Both the position numbers and the translations under genes were made by a program. The notes under the pieces are model-generated. The model had not been told where the DNA came from. It made no database searches and worked only from the letters and a program-made list of their open reading frames with translations. 19,427 bases of DNA, taken from assembly GCA_934500865.1 (NCBI GenBank), contig CAKSUD010000027.1:1-19427 (forward strand), given 5' to 3'. The stretch comes from an uncultured Clostridia bacterium. GTDB taxonomy: Bacteria; Bacillota; Clostridia; TANB77; RGIG9151. Below are positions 1 through 7,283 of the stretch, one piece after another (position 1 is the stretch's first letter; each line of letters begins with the position of its first letter).

Positions 1-66
1 CCCACCCATGCTCCATGCCTTTTCAGACAGATAGAAAATCCAATTGTATTTTTTCTTATCGGGCAT
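1..66 (-). CDS. Start of an unidentified gene running off the left edge
   Basis: The minus strand is open from an ATG at 66 to the window edge and gives 22 residues beginning MPDKKKYNWIFYL and ending in SMGG. I do not recognise the family. A 23-codon reading frame (127 to 56, starting MTNTEFWRS) precedes it and overlaps its start by 11 bases. The short frame is therefore either a coupled leader peptide or the true N-terminus separated by a frameshift near the A-rich stretch. The gene lies downstream of the polysaccharide locus in the same orientation and probably belongs to the next transcription unit. Confidence is limited by the short visible length. Confidence 0.35.
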   Translation of the reverse strand, partial: MPDKKKYNWIFYLSEKAWSMGG

Positions 67-127
67 CTTTATCAAATTCATTGCTGATGATGGCTGATAT
101 TGATCTCCAAAATTCCGTATTAGTCAT
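56..127 (-). other. Possible small 23-residue ORF coupled to the left-edge gene
   Basis: An ATG at 127 opens 23 codons (starting MTNTEFWRS, ending KDAR) and stops at 56-58. The stop overlaps the ATG of the left-edge gene by 11 bases, as in translational coupling. The composition looks protein-like, but the length is too short to judge. It could be a leader peptide or a frameshifted N-terminus of the next gene. Confidence 0.2.
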
Positions 128-233
128 ATCACAACTTTATATTGGTGACATTTTACCTTTTTGTGGTAAAGTTACTCATTTTACTTTGTATATGCAAATT
201 GCAAGCTTCCAAAAGTTTACCGGTGCTTATAGC

Positions 234-257
234 TGAGTTGTTAAAAATCTCACTTGT
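234..257. repeat. Left copy of a flanking direct repeat
   Basis: The 24 bases starting tgagttgttaaaaa and ending acttgt match the last 23 bases of the window (19405-19427) except for a small difference in the middle. On the minus strand both copies carry the codons AAC AAG followed by a stop (TGA here, TAA at the right). They may therefore be the 3' ends of two copies of one gene on either side of the polysaccharide locus. A recombination site is an alternative reading. Confidence 0.5.
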
Positions 258-366
258 TTATTAACTCTTTGCTGATGGCCAATCCGATTTTATCTGGTCG
301 CAGACCGAAGAAATCTCTGATGCTTCTTCCTACTTTGAGCCCTATTAAAACGGTGTTATAATAGTG
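250..366 (-). pseudogene. C-terminal remnant of an unrecognised small protein
   Basis: The minus strand is open for 38 codons with no start, after an in-frame stop at 367-369. It reads through GLKVGRSIRDFFGLRPDK and ends KELINK-stop at 250-252. The composition is protein-like, with basic, amphipathic stretches, unlike random intergenic DNA. I do not recognise the family. Its 5' part runs into an 11-bp tandem repeat array (353-396). Because 11 is not a multiple of three, a change in copy number would shift the frame here. The stop region is repeated at the right edge of the window. It may be a decayed copy of a gene that recurs next to such loci. Confidence 0.35.
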
Positions 367-396
367 TTATAATAGCATTATAACGGCGTTTTAACA
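353..396. repeat. 11-bp tandem repeat array, about four units
   Basis: Units are gtgttataata (353-363), gtgttataata (364-374), gcattataacg (375-385) and gcgttttaaca (386-396). A fifth, more diverged unit may precede them at 342-352. The array also contains a 16-bp imperfect inverted repeat (347-362 with 377-392, 14 of 16 matching). It lies between the cupin gene and the small remnant frame. Apart from this array and the remnant, 128-474 shows no gene. Confidence 0.6.
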
Positions 397-474
397 CTGT
401 ATATTTGCTGCTCAATACCGATAACCTTCCACTTGGATTGGAACAATTTTGTGGTGTATGTCCTTGTATAGACC

Positions 475-936
475 TTACCCCATATACTTTCCATCCTTCG
501 CCTCAAATATCACACTCGGCTCTATCACCTCCACCGTGTGCCATGCACCTTTCGGAACCTGACAGCCATATTGGGCTTGGGCAGGACAAAGGTGAATGCG
601 CTCTATTTCCCGGAAACGACTTCCTATTGTCACATCCTGCGCATCCATTCCCTTTTCAAAGCAAGCGGCATCTTCACCTTTTAACGGAGACAACAAGGGG
701 CTTATCTCCTCATAAATAACCTCATCCAACTTACCACACAAACAGATAACAGTCTCCGTTGTATCCTCATGCCGATGAATGGGCACAACCGTTCCCGGCA
801 ACAAAGCATTCAACATACGCTGGCTTGTGTCAGACGGCGATGTGCGTAAGTCCAAATTTTGGCGTAAACGGGGATTCTCTTTTGCTTGCTTGAAAAGTTG
901 ATCAAGTAATTCTTTATTGATTTCCATATCAATCAT
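475..936 (-). CDS. wbuC: WbuC family cupin-fold protein
   Basis: This 153-residue protein resembles the WbuC cupin family, which commonly sits at the 3' end of Bacteroidales capsule and O-antigen loci. A helical N-terminal part (about 1-30) is followed by a cupin barrel. Candidate metal ligands are visible as PIHRHEDTTE (His54, His56, Glu61) and AWHTVE (His133). The biochemical role of WbuC is unsettled; a sugar-binding or isomerase role is only inferred from the fold. The start at 936 gives MIDMEI, and Met4 is an alternative. It follows the initiating transferase by 71 bases with no gene between and is the last recognisable gene of the locus. Family assignment is fairly firm, function is not. 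Confidence 0.85.
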   Translation of the reverse strand: MIDMEINKELLDQLFKQAKENPRLRQNLDLRTSPSDTSQRMLNALLPGTVVPIHRHEDTTETVICLCGKLDEVIYEEISPLLSPLKGEDAACFEKGMDAQDVTIGSRFREIERIHLCPAQAQYGCQVPKGAWHTVEVIEPSVIFEAKDGKYMG

Positions 937-1007
937 TTTCGAGTATTTGCTTTAATCCTCTTCTTATAAATACACACACAATTGTAAGATGGCAGAAAGC
1001 AAATCTT

Positions 1008-1601
1008 TCATCGTTCAGTAATAATAACTTTAAATGTCTGGAAGATAAGTTTGATGTCATACCAAAACGAACTATTCTGCACATATTCTAAGTACAGTTT
1101 TATCTTCTCTTGCATAATTACGTTGATGTAATAAACCTCTGGATCCGCAGCCTTCTCCATCAGTTCATTCTCATTACGGAACTTAATACTTGCAGGATCG
1201 GTGATACCGGGACGAACATCCAATACATGCATCTGTTCGGGAGTCCAGTAATTCACATAGTAGCGAACTTCAGGACGGGGACCTACCAAACTCATATCAC
1301 CAGTAAACACGTTAATCAACTGTGGCAGTTCATCAAACTTATACTTACGGATATAATACCCAGAACGTGTAACACGAGGGTCACGGCCACCGATAGTTAC
1401 CAATGATCCTTTATCAGCTCCAACTCGCATAGAGCGGAACTTGAATATTTGGAAATCCTTATTGTTTCGCCCCACTCGCACCTGTCGATAAAACACGGGA
1501 CCTTTAGAATCCAGTTTAATCCATATAGCCAATATAAGAAACAATGGACTTAAAACAATCAATCCACAACCAGAGGCAACAATGTCAAATAATCTTTTCA
1601 T
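1008..1601 (-). CDS. Initiating sugar-phosphate transferase (polyprenyl phosphoglycosyl transferase)
   Basis: This 197-residue protein is a small monotopic phosphoglycosyl transferase of the PglC / WcaJ C-terminal type (bacterial sugar transferase family). It moves a sugar 1-phosphate from a nucleotide sugar onto undecaprenyl phosphate at the inner membrane and so starts the repeat unit. Visible marks are an N-terminal hydrophobic re-entrant helix (about 10-30), the basic KFRSMR segment (54-59), the catalytic Asp-Glu pair in KFDELPQL (90-91) and the LVGPRPE motif (105-111). The length suits the PglC-like class without the extra N-terminal membrane domain of WcaJ. The sugar cannot be read from sequence; an N-acetylated amino sugar or a bacillosamine-like sugar is plausible. 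It follows a strong hairpin at 1616-1662, so it may be expressed below the level of the genes before it. Confidence 0.95.
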   Translation of the reverse strand: MKRLFDIVASGCGLIVLSPLFLILAIWIKLDSKGPVFYRQVRVGRNNKDFQIFKFRSMRVGADKGSLVTIGGRDPRVTRSGYYIRKYKFDELPQLINVFTGDMSLVGPRPEVRYYVNYWTPEQMHVLDVRPGITDPASIKFRNENELMEKAADPEVYYINVIMQEKIKLYLEYVQNSSFWYDIKLIFQTFKVIITER

Positions 1602-1615
1602 GTATTTTTAGGGTT

Positions 1616-1662
1616 AAAAAGCCTGAAGATAAAGATATAACATCTTCATCATCAGGCTTTTT
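1616..1662. terminator. Bidirectional intrinsic terminator between degT-like gene and initiating transferase
   Basis: Two 21-base arms (1616-1636 and 1642-1662) pair with two mismatches around a 5-base loop. The outer part pairs aaaaagcctga with tcaggcttttt, so a U-run follows the stem on either strand. It begins 12 bases after the aminotransferase stop and ends 14 bases before the transferase start. Within the operon it should reduce readthrough into the last two genes. Confidence 0.8.
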
Positions 1663-1674
1663 AAAAGATAAGTA

Positions 1675-2964
1675 TTACAATTTAGATGCTATCTCTACGA
1701 AATTCTCAATCACATATTCTAAATCTTCATCTGTCATCTTTGTATTCAAAGGTAGAGTGATTTCGTTTTCAAACATGTGATAAGCATTTGGGAAATCCTT
1801 AATGTCAAAACCCAACTTCTTGTAAGCTGTCATCATGGGTAACGGCTTGTAATGAACATTAGTGGCAATGCCACGCTCTGCCATCTTTTCAATCATCTTG
1901 TTTGTTTCCTCACGAGTCTTGCCCAACAAACGTACCAGGTATAAGTGACCTGAAGATGTGTGCTTCTCGTCATAATGGTTTAGCACAGCCACATTCAATG
2001 GTTTCAAAGCCTCGTCATAACGCTCAATCATCTTGCGTCTGCGCTCCAACATCCCTTTGTAACGCTGCATCTGCACCAAACCAATAGCAGCCACCACGTC
2101 CGTCATATTACATTTGTACCATGTTCCAATGATATCATACTCCCAAGCGCCTAACTTAGTCTTCGCCAACGCATCCTTGTTCTGACCATGCAGGCTCAAC
2201 AGCTGCGCCTTGCGATAAAGATTCTCGTTCCAAGTCTCGCCCTCAATCTCAGGCACACCACTAAACGTGTTATCCACGCTCTTGTCCAAGTCCTTCACCA
2301 CCTTCTCATTACCAAAAAGCAAGTTCCACGTCAAAGCACCACCCTCAGCAGTAGTCAGATTCTTCACGGCATGGAAAGAGAACGATGAAAAGTCAGCTAT
2401 CGAACCCACCATCTTACCCTTGTGAGAAGCCCCTAAGGCATGAGCGGCATCACAACAGATGGCAACACGTCCAAGCATTTTCTGCAAGTCTGTCTTAGGA
2501 GTGAAGATATCCTTCTTGCGCTCCACGATTTCGAACAGACAGTCGTAGTCACAGGGAATACCGGCCAAATCAACAGGAATGATAGCCTTGGTCTTTGGAG
2601 TGATAGCCTTCTCCACAGCCTCGTAGTCCATCTCGAGGCAATCCTTCTGCACATCCACGAACACGAGCTTTGCCCCCACGTGCTCCACGATAGAAGCACT
2701 TGCCGTATAGGTATAGGCAGGCACAATCACCTCGTCGCCCTCGCCAATGCCCAACACCCTCAGCGCCATTTCGCCGCAAGCCGTCTGCGAGTTCAGGCAT
2801 ACAGCCTTGTCCACACCCACAAATCCAGCCACTTCCTTTTCCAACTTCTTTGTGCGCGGTCCGGTTGTTATCCAACCAGACAAAATGGCATCACGCACTT
2901 CTGCCGCCTCAGCTTCCGTCATATCAGGCGGAGAGAAAGGCACATTACGCAATTTCATTGTCAT
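1675..2964 (-). CDS. DegT/DnrJ/EryC1/StrS family sugar aminotransferase
   Basis: This 429-residue PLP enzyme would aminate a keto-sugar nucleotide (typically UDP-4-keto-6-deoxy sugars) in the cytoplasm. The fold-type I signature is complete: SGWITTGP near the N-terminus (29-36), LNSQTACGEMALR (58-69), the cofactor-binding Asp in CDAAHALGA (Asp172) and the Schiff-base lysine in FSFHAVKNLTT (Lys201). A PglE / PseC-like role, making an amino sugar for a GNAT to acylate, fits the neighbourhood, but no matching dehydratase is in the window. The start at 2964 reads MTMK and Met3 is equally possible. Its base composition is richer in G+C than the middle of the locus. It is separated from the main operon by the opposite-strand ATPase gene, so it probably has its own promoter in 2965-3121, although I see no convincing minus-strand promoter there. 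Confidence 0.95.
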   Translation of the reverse strand: MTMKLRNVPFSPPDMTEAEAAEVRDAILSGWITTGPRTKKLEKEVAGFVGVDKAVCLNSQTACGEMALRVLGIGEGDEVIVPAYTYTASASIVEHVGAKLVFVDVQKDCLEMDYEAVEKAITPKTKAIIPVDLAGIPCDYDCLFEIVERKKDIFTPKTDLQKMLGRVAICCDAAHALGASHKGKMVGSIADFSSFSFHAVKNLTTAEGGALTWNLLFGNEKVVKDLDKSVDNTFSGVPEIEGETWNENLYRKAQLLSLHGQNKDALAKTKLGAWEYDIIGTWYKCNMTDVVAAIGLVQMQRYKGMLERRRKMIERYDEALKPLNVAVLNHYDEKHTSSGHLYLVRLLGKTREETNKMIEKMAERGIATNVHYKPLPMMTAYKKLGFDIKDFPNAYHMFENEITLPLNTKMTDEDLEYVIENFVEIASKL

Positions 2965-2997
2965 AATATGATTATGCTTTTTAATGAAAAATATTTC

Positions 2998-3091
2998 TTT
3001 GGATTATTTTGTTTTTCAACGATTTATTTGTTTGGATAATTTCAATTTTCCGCATTTTATTTGTTTGGATAATTTTATTATATTATCTTTA
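2998..3091 (+). repeat. 33-bp tandem repeat, nearly three units
   Basis: Units begin tttggatwatttt at 2998, 3031 and 3064. The second and third share a perfect 20-base core (3023-3042 and 3056-3075). The third unit diverges after about 14 bases, where the -7-like element of the ATPase promoter begins. Each unit ends in TTTG, so the array multiplies the -33 box. Confidence 0.65.
3060..3091 (+). promoter_or_regulatory. Bacteroidetes-type promoter for the ATPase gene
   Basis: TTTG at 3060-3063 and TATCTTTA at 3084-3091 are separated by 20 bases. This matches the Bacteroidetes sigma-ABfr layout (TTTG near -33, TAnnTTTG near -7) with one mismatch in the last base. It lies about 30 bases before the ATG at 3122 and overlaps the end of the 33-bp repeat array. 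Confidence 0.55.
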
Positions 3092-3121
3092 CGACTTAAA
3101 TACAAGATTTTACGCATCACC

Positions 3122-4507
3122 ATGTACTACAAGAGAATTATAGATCAATATCTATCAGAATGGGCTTCACGCGATACACGCAAACCTATCCTACTTCGAG
3201 GAGCACGCCAGGTAGGCAAGTCTTCTGCTGTGCGTCATTTAGGCAAGCAATTCAAAAACTTTTTAGAAATAAATTTTGAGATGGAGCCTCAATACAAAGC
3301 TATCTTCCAGCCCGACCTAAATGTCAATCGTATCGTTATGCAGATTTCTGCAATATCAGGCTCAAGGATAGAAGAAGGCGAGACACTACTCTTTATGGAT
3401 GAGATACAGGAGTGTCCAGAGGCTATTATGTCATTACGTTTTTTCAAGGAGAACATGCCACGACTTCATGTTATTGCAGCAGGCTCCCTATTAGAGTTCG
3501 CTCTTGCAGAATTACCGACATTTGGTGTAGGTAGAATCCATTCCATGTTCATGTATCCTATGACCTTCGATGAATTTCTTCTTGCCAACAACGAAGATCT
3601 ATTACTCGAAGCTCGTAACGCAGCATCTTCACAATCACCTCTTCCTGAGCCATTGCACGAGAAGTTAGTCAGTCTGCTTCGCACATATATGCTTGTAGGA
3701 GGAATGCCCGAATGTGTTGGCAAATGGGTTGAGACTCACGATTACTTGCTTTGTCAGGAAGTTCAAAATGATATACTTGTAAGCTATGAGGACGACTTTC
3801 CTAAATACAAGAAAAAGGCTGACATCAATTTACTTCGCAACATATTGCGTAGTGCTGCCGTACAAGCTACGAAGAAGTTTGTCTACACCAAAGTAGGCGA
3901 CTATAAGACAGCAGAAGTAAAGAGTGCGCTCGACCTGCTCATTCTTGCTGGATTACTAATCCCCGTAACTCATACCAGTGCCAATGGACTTCCTTTAGGT
4001 AGCGAAGCAGACAATTCCTATCGTAAGATTTTATTCTTTGACTGTGGACTTATGTTGCGACTTTTGGGCATCACTATAGGAGATACGACCATGCTTACCA
4101 CCCAAATACTTACAGCAACAGCAGCCGACCTTGTCAACAAGGGTACTATGGCAGAGCTTGTTGCTGGTTTGGAAATGCTTCACTATATGACACCCAACTT
4201 GCGGCATGAGTTGTTTTATTGGGTACGTTTGTCAAAGAATTCATTAGCAGAAATCGACTATCTCCTACCATCACATCTAAATATTCTTCCCATTGAAGTC
4301 AAGGCTGGAATCCAAGGTGGAATGAAAAGTCTGTGGGCATTTATGCGTGAGAAACACATCACCGAGGCTGTTCGTTGCTCATTAGAGAATTTCGGAGAGT
4401 TTTGTTACACTGACAAAGAAGATGCAGATACCGTTCGTCATGTCAGCGTTTTCCCTCTCTATGCCGTTTCACAGATAATAAAATCTACAACATCTAAAAC
4501 TATGTAA
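3122..4507 (+). CDS. AAA family ATPase with DUF4143 C-terminal domain
   Basis: This 461-residue protein belongs to the archaeal-type AAA ATPase / DUF4143 family, common and scattered in Bacteroidales genomes. Walker A is GARQVGKS (27-34) and Walker B is LLFMDEIQE. The C-terminal part contains AEIDYLL and PIEVKAG, which resemble the acidic residue and ExK of PD-(D/E)xK nuclease folds. No specific cellular role is known with certainty for this family. I chose the ATG at 3122 because MYYKRIIDQYL is the usual family N-terminus; the 46 codons upstream are translated 33-bp repeat and promoter. It lies on the opposite strand to every other gene and splits the operon, so it is probably a later insertion. 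It converges on the GT2 gene. Confidence 0.92.
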   Translation: MYYKRIIDQYLSEWASRDTRKPILLRGARQVGKSSAVRHLGKQFKNFLEINFEMEPQYKAIFQPDLNVNRIVMQISAISGSRIEEGETLLFMDEIQECPEAIMSLRFFKENMPRLHVIAAGSLLEFALAELPTFGVGRIHSMFMYPMTFDEFLLANNEDLLLEARNAASSQSPLPEPLHEKLVSLLRTYMLVGGMPECVGKWVETHDYLLCQEVQNDILVSYEDDFPKYKKKADINLLRNILRSAAVQATKKFVYTKVGDYKTAEVKSALDLLILAGLLIPVTHTSANGLPLGSEADNSYRKILFFDCGLMLRLLGITIGDTTMLTTQILTATAADLVNKGTMAELVAGLEMLHYMTPNLRHELFYWVRLSKNSLAEIDYLLPSHLNILPIEVKAGIQGGMKSLWAFMREKHITEAVRCSLENFGEFCYTDKEDADTVRHVSVFPLYAVSQIIKSTTSKTM

Positions 4508-4516
4508 ACAATCTGA

Positions 4517-4561
4517 CATGGATTTTGCGCTGCCTTATTTACATTCAGCACAAAATTCATG
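4517..4561. terminator. Hairpin between convergent ATPase and GT2 genes
   Basis: Sixteen-base arms (4517-4532 and 4546-4561) pair at 14 of 16 positions, with the rest able to form G-U pairs on one strand, around a 13-base loop. It lies 10 bases after the ATPase stop and 55 bases beyond the GT2 stop. There is no long U-run, so termination is inferred from position and symmetry. Confidence 0.45.
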
Positions 4562-4615
4562 TGATTCAACTTTATCATTTGTAACAGTATGGAAGCGGAT
4601 TTGTCAATAGAGGTT

Positions 4616-5395
4616 TTATTGCTCATACTTCTTCACATAGAACATTTTCTTCCAACCGTTACCAACAACATTCATCATTGTCCAGAATGTAGCCATCAAT
4701 GGATTCATCTCTTCTGCTACATGGAATAAAGGATAATGTGCCCAAATGCGTTTCCATAATGGCTTAGGAGTGATACTTACTTTACGACGACGATACCTTG
4801 CTAAGTTCTCCTTCAACAGATAGCAAGGAACTTTTCTCACCACTTTAAGCCAAAGAGCGGTATCATTATTCTTACGTACATCCTTTATCTGCACCAGTCC
4901 TATCCGCTCTCTGTCGTACATCACGGTCAAGCATCCAGGCCAGCAGCACATAAACATCGCCAACTTACTCACTTTCTTTATTCCCGACACATACACGCCC
5001 AAGTCTTTGCCGTCCTCACTCATCTCCGTATATTCATGATAAGAGAAGGCATAACCATTCTCCACCATAAACTTCAGTTGATGTTCCAATTTTTCAGGCA
5101 ACCATAAGTCATCCGAATCAAGAAAGGCAATCCACCTACCCTTTGCCCTACGCAAAGCATTGTTGCGGGTTATTGCAGCCCCAGAATTCTCAGGATTACA
5201 TTCATACTTTATTCGATTGTCAGCCTCCATAAACGGCTTTACAACCTCCAACGTATTGTCCTTAGAACAGTCGTCTTGAATAAGAAGTTCCCAGTTCTGG
5301 TAAGTCTGACATTGAATACTCTTGATTGTTTCAGCAATGAAGTCGGCACATGCCCAAGTGGGAGTGATGATTGATATCAATCCGTAGTCTTGCAT
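4616..5395 (-). CDS. GT2 family glycosyltransferase
   Basis: This 259-residue inverting GT-A enzyme would add a sugar to the lipid-linked repeat unit on the cytoplasmic side of the inner membrane. The N-terminus ISIITPTWA, the nucleotide-binding acidic pair in IQDDCSKDNT (Asp41-Asp42) and the metal-binding FLDSDDLWLPEK (about 91-102) are all typical. The length suits the WcaA / WaaE-like single-domain group. It starts 2 bases after the fucosyltransferase stop and is the last gene of the main operon before the opposite-strand ATPase. Donor and acceptor cannot be inferred. Confidence 0.93.
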   Translation of the reverse strand: MQDYGLISIITPTWACADFIAETIKSIQCQTYQNWELLIQDDCSKDNTLEVVKPFMEADNRIKYECNPENSGAAITRNNALRRAKGRWIAFLDSDDLWLPEKLEHQLKFMVENGYAFSYHEYTEMSEDGKDLGVYVSGIKKVSKLAMFMCCWPGCLTVMYDRERIGLVQIKDVRKNNDTALWLKVVRKVPCYLLKENLARYRRRKVSITPKPLWKRIWAHYPLFHVAEEMNPLMATFWTMMNVVGNGWKKMFYVKKYEQ

Positions 5396-5397
5396 AA

Positions 5398-6300
5398 TTA
5401 ATACACTTTAGTCCAAGAATCATCATATACATCCAATTCACAATCTCTATTTAGCCATGGGAATGGAGCATATACACGATTCACATATTTATTTAAAAAA
5501 GCTCCCCACCAACTGAAAGAGCTATTCGCTATTATCAAGTCCTTACAGTAAGTCATCAAGAACATATCCCAGCAGCTGTTTTTTCCAGTATTGCCTGTAA
5601 CAAAAATCAATTCATGACCTTGCATCAGTGGAGCCAAGTTCTCACGGCACCATTGCATATCATTAGAGAATATATAGAAACAATGCCTTTTCCCATCTGA
5701 TAGAATATCCTTAATAGTTTTTTTATAATAATCTACACCACATATACCACGGAATTCCGGTTCATTCAAATAGTCTCCTCTGCGCACATGAATACCAACC
5801 GATTCCGTCTCCTTTATTTCTTTTATCAAGTCGTTATTATATTCATTAGGCACCGGATGTCCATATATCATTCTTAGCTCATCTTTTATATCTGTGAAAT
5901 GATGAGCTGACTGCCAATACCCTTCATAATAGCAATCGTCTTCACGTTCTATGGCATATTTGTCATAGGTATAATTCATACTATATGGTGGAATATATTC
6001 TGTTTTACGTATTGGCAAATATTTCCTACCAAGACGAGACAATACATAATTGGGAATCCAATAAGATATCTTCACCAATTCTCTAAAACCTGCAACGGGA
6101 AGATTTGCTTTAGGAAAAACCTTATCAATCTCATATCCGTTATGCAGATTTATACCTTTATACTTCTTGAAGAAAATGGTATTGTAATGCTGTATGTCAA
6201 TATACACTTCCTCTTTGGGATGCTTGTGCTTCAAAGCAAGCGCAAATGCATATTGAAACATTTGATTACCAAGACCACCTGTTATATTTACTATTTTCAT
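5398..6300 (-). CDS. GT11 alpha-1,2-fucosyltransferase-like enzyme
   Basis: This 300-residue GT-B protein belongs to GT11, whose characterised bacterial members (WbsJ, FutC/WcfB-like) transfer fucose from GDP-fucose in alpha-1,2 linkage. Diagnostic motifs are TGGLGNQMFQYAFA at the N-terminus (7-20), HVRRGDYL (171-178, GDP-fucose binding) and NSSFSWWGAFLN (259-270). The start used is the ATG at 6300, which overlaps the TGA of the preceding glycosyltransferase by one base (TGATG). A TTG one codon earlier is less likely. It implies fucose or a related 6-deoxyhexose in the glycan, although no GDP-fucose synthesis genes are present here. Linkage is inferred from the family only. Confidence 0.95.
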   Translation of the reverse strand: MKIVNITGGLGNQMFQYAFALALKHKHPKEEVYIDIQHYNTIFFKKYKGINLHNGYEIDKVFPKANLPVAGFRELVKISYWIPNYVLSRLGRKYLPIRKTEYIPPYSMNYTYDKYAIEREDDCYYEGYWQSAHHFTDIKDELRMIYGHPVPNEYNNDLIKEIKETESVGIHVRRGDYLNEPEFRGICGVDYYKKTIKDILSDGKRHCFYIFSNDMQWCRENLAPLMQGHELIFVTGNTGKNSCWDMFLMTYCKDLIIANSSFSWWGAFLNKYVNRVYAPFPWLNRDCELDVYDDSWTKVY

Positions 6301-7283
6301 CAAACAAATAAATTCAAATAATAGTCAACTATTCTTCTGTTTACTCGCACAAAATCAAGTCTATCTCTTAACGTTTCTCTTGTATTGTCAACATAAGGCT
6401 TTTGCAAAATGCTTACAATTCTATCTGCTGCTTTTATTGGCTCACGACTGATTATAGCACTATTTTGCAACCCTCCCAACTGCTTGGCAGCATCACCGAC
6501 TTGAACACTGAAGACCGGTTTGTTTAACGACAATGCTTCACGAATAATATTGGGTGAACCTTCCTCATCGCTGGTGAGCAACATAAAATCAGAAGCGTTA
6601 ATATAGTAAGGCACTTCCTGAGGCTTTACTCCACACATTATAAGCAAAGAATAATTACCGCCCAAACACTTAACAATTTTTTCAGCTATATCACGACGTT
6701 TAATGCTTGTGTTACTCACATCCGAGAACAACACATATTTCTTATTATCCTCTAATCCAAGGTGCCTGATCGCTTCTTCCTTATCTACTGGTTTAAAAAC
6801 ATCATAATTCACTCCAAGCGCTTGTACAAATCCTTTCTTTTGTAATATACAAGACAAGCATTTGGGAACATAGTCAATCATTTCAGCAGCAACAAATCCG
6901 CATGAGTCAAAAAGGCGAATGCTTAGGAAAGAAGCCTTTTGATTCAGTTTTATTTTCAATCGTTCTTTCCATCCTTTTGCTGTTTTCAATGCTTTGGCAT
7001 GAATATCCGTTCCATGGAAAGTTATCACCTTCTTAGCATTGACACCCAATAATGCGATTCTGATAATCAATGCATATAATCCCCCAAAATGAATATGAAC
7101 TATATCATACTTTTTTGCTGAACGTCTAATATTTCCTAAAGATGAAACACTATTCGTGAATGGCAGGAATTCCACCTTGTCAATACGTTCGTCTTTAGCC
7201 AAAGCATCTCGCATCCTATACATGATAGGGTTTCCTACCCCTTGCTCATTTTGTCGTTGGTTTGAAACTAAAAGAACCTTCAT
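6300..7283 (-). CDS. GT4 family glycosyltransferase
   Basis: This 327-residue GT-B retaining enzyme starts MKVLLVSNQR. The family mark is the E-x7-E nucleotide-sugar site in SDEEGSPNIIREALS in the C-terminal domain. An HFHGTD-like segment (VITFHGTDIH) lies in the N-terminal domain. I use the ATG at 7283 because it overlaps the epimerase-like gene's TGA by one base and has GGAG just upstream. The frame is open for 26 more codons upstream, but that stretch lies inside the preceding gene and lacks family similarity. Substrates are unknown. Confidence 0.92.
   Translation of the reverse strand: MKVLLVSNQRQNEQGVGNPIMYRMRDALAKDERIDKVEFLPFTNSVSSLGNIRRSAKKYDIVHIHFGGLYALIIRIALLGVNAKKVITFHGTDIHAKALKTAKGWKERLKIKLNQKASFLSIRLFDSCGFVAAEMIDYVPKCLSCILQKKGFVQALGVNYDVFKPVDKEEAIRHLGLEDNKKYVLFSDVSNTSIKRRDIAEKIVKCLGGNYSLLIMCGVKPQEVPYYINASDFMLLTSDEEGSPNIIREALSLNKPVFSVQVGDAAKQLGGLQNSAIISREPIKAADRIVSILQKPYVDNTRETLRDRLDFVRVNRRIVDYYLNLFV

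Noticed and set aside
2433..3039. Long opposite-frame and opposite-strand open frames across the aminotransferase gene
   Set aside because: They are shadows of the GC-rich, codon-biased aminotransferase gene and carry no recognisable domain.
2984..3121. A 46-residue N-terminal extension of the AAA ATPase
   Set aside because: It is translation of the 33-bp repeats and promoter; the family N-terminus begins at the ATG at 3122.
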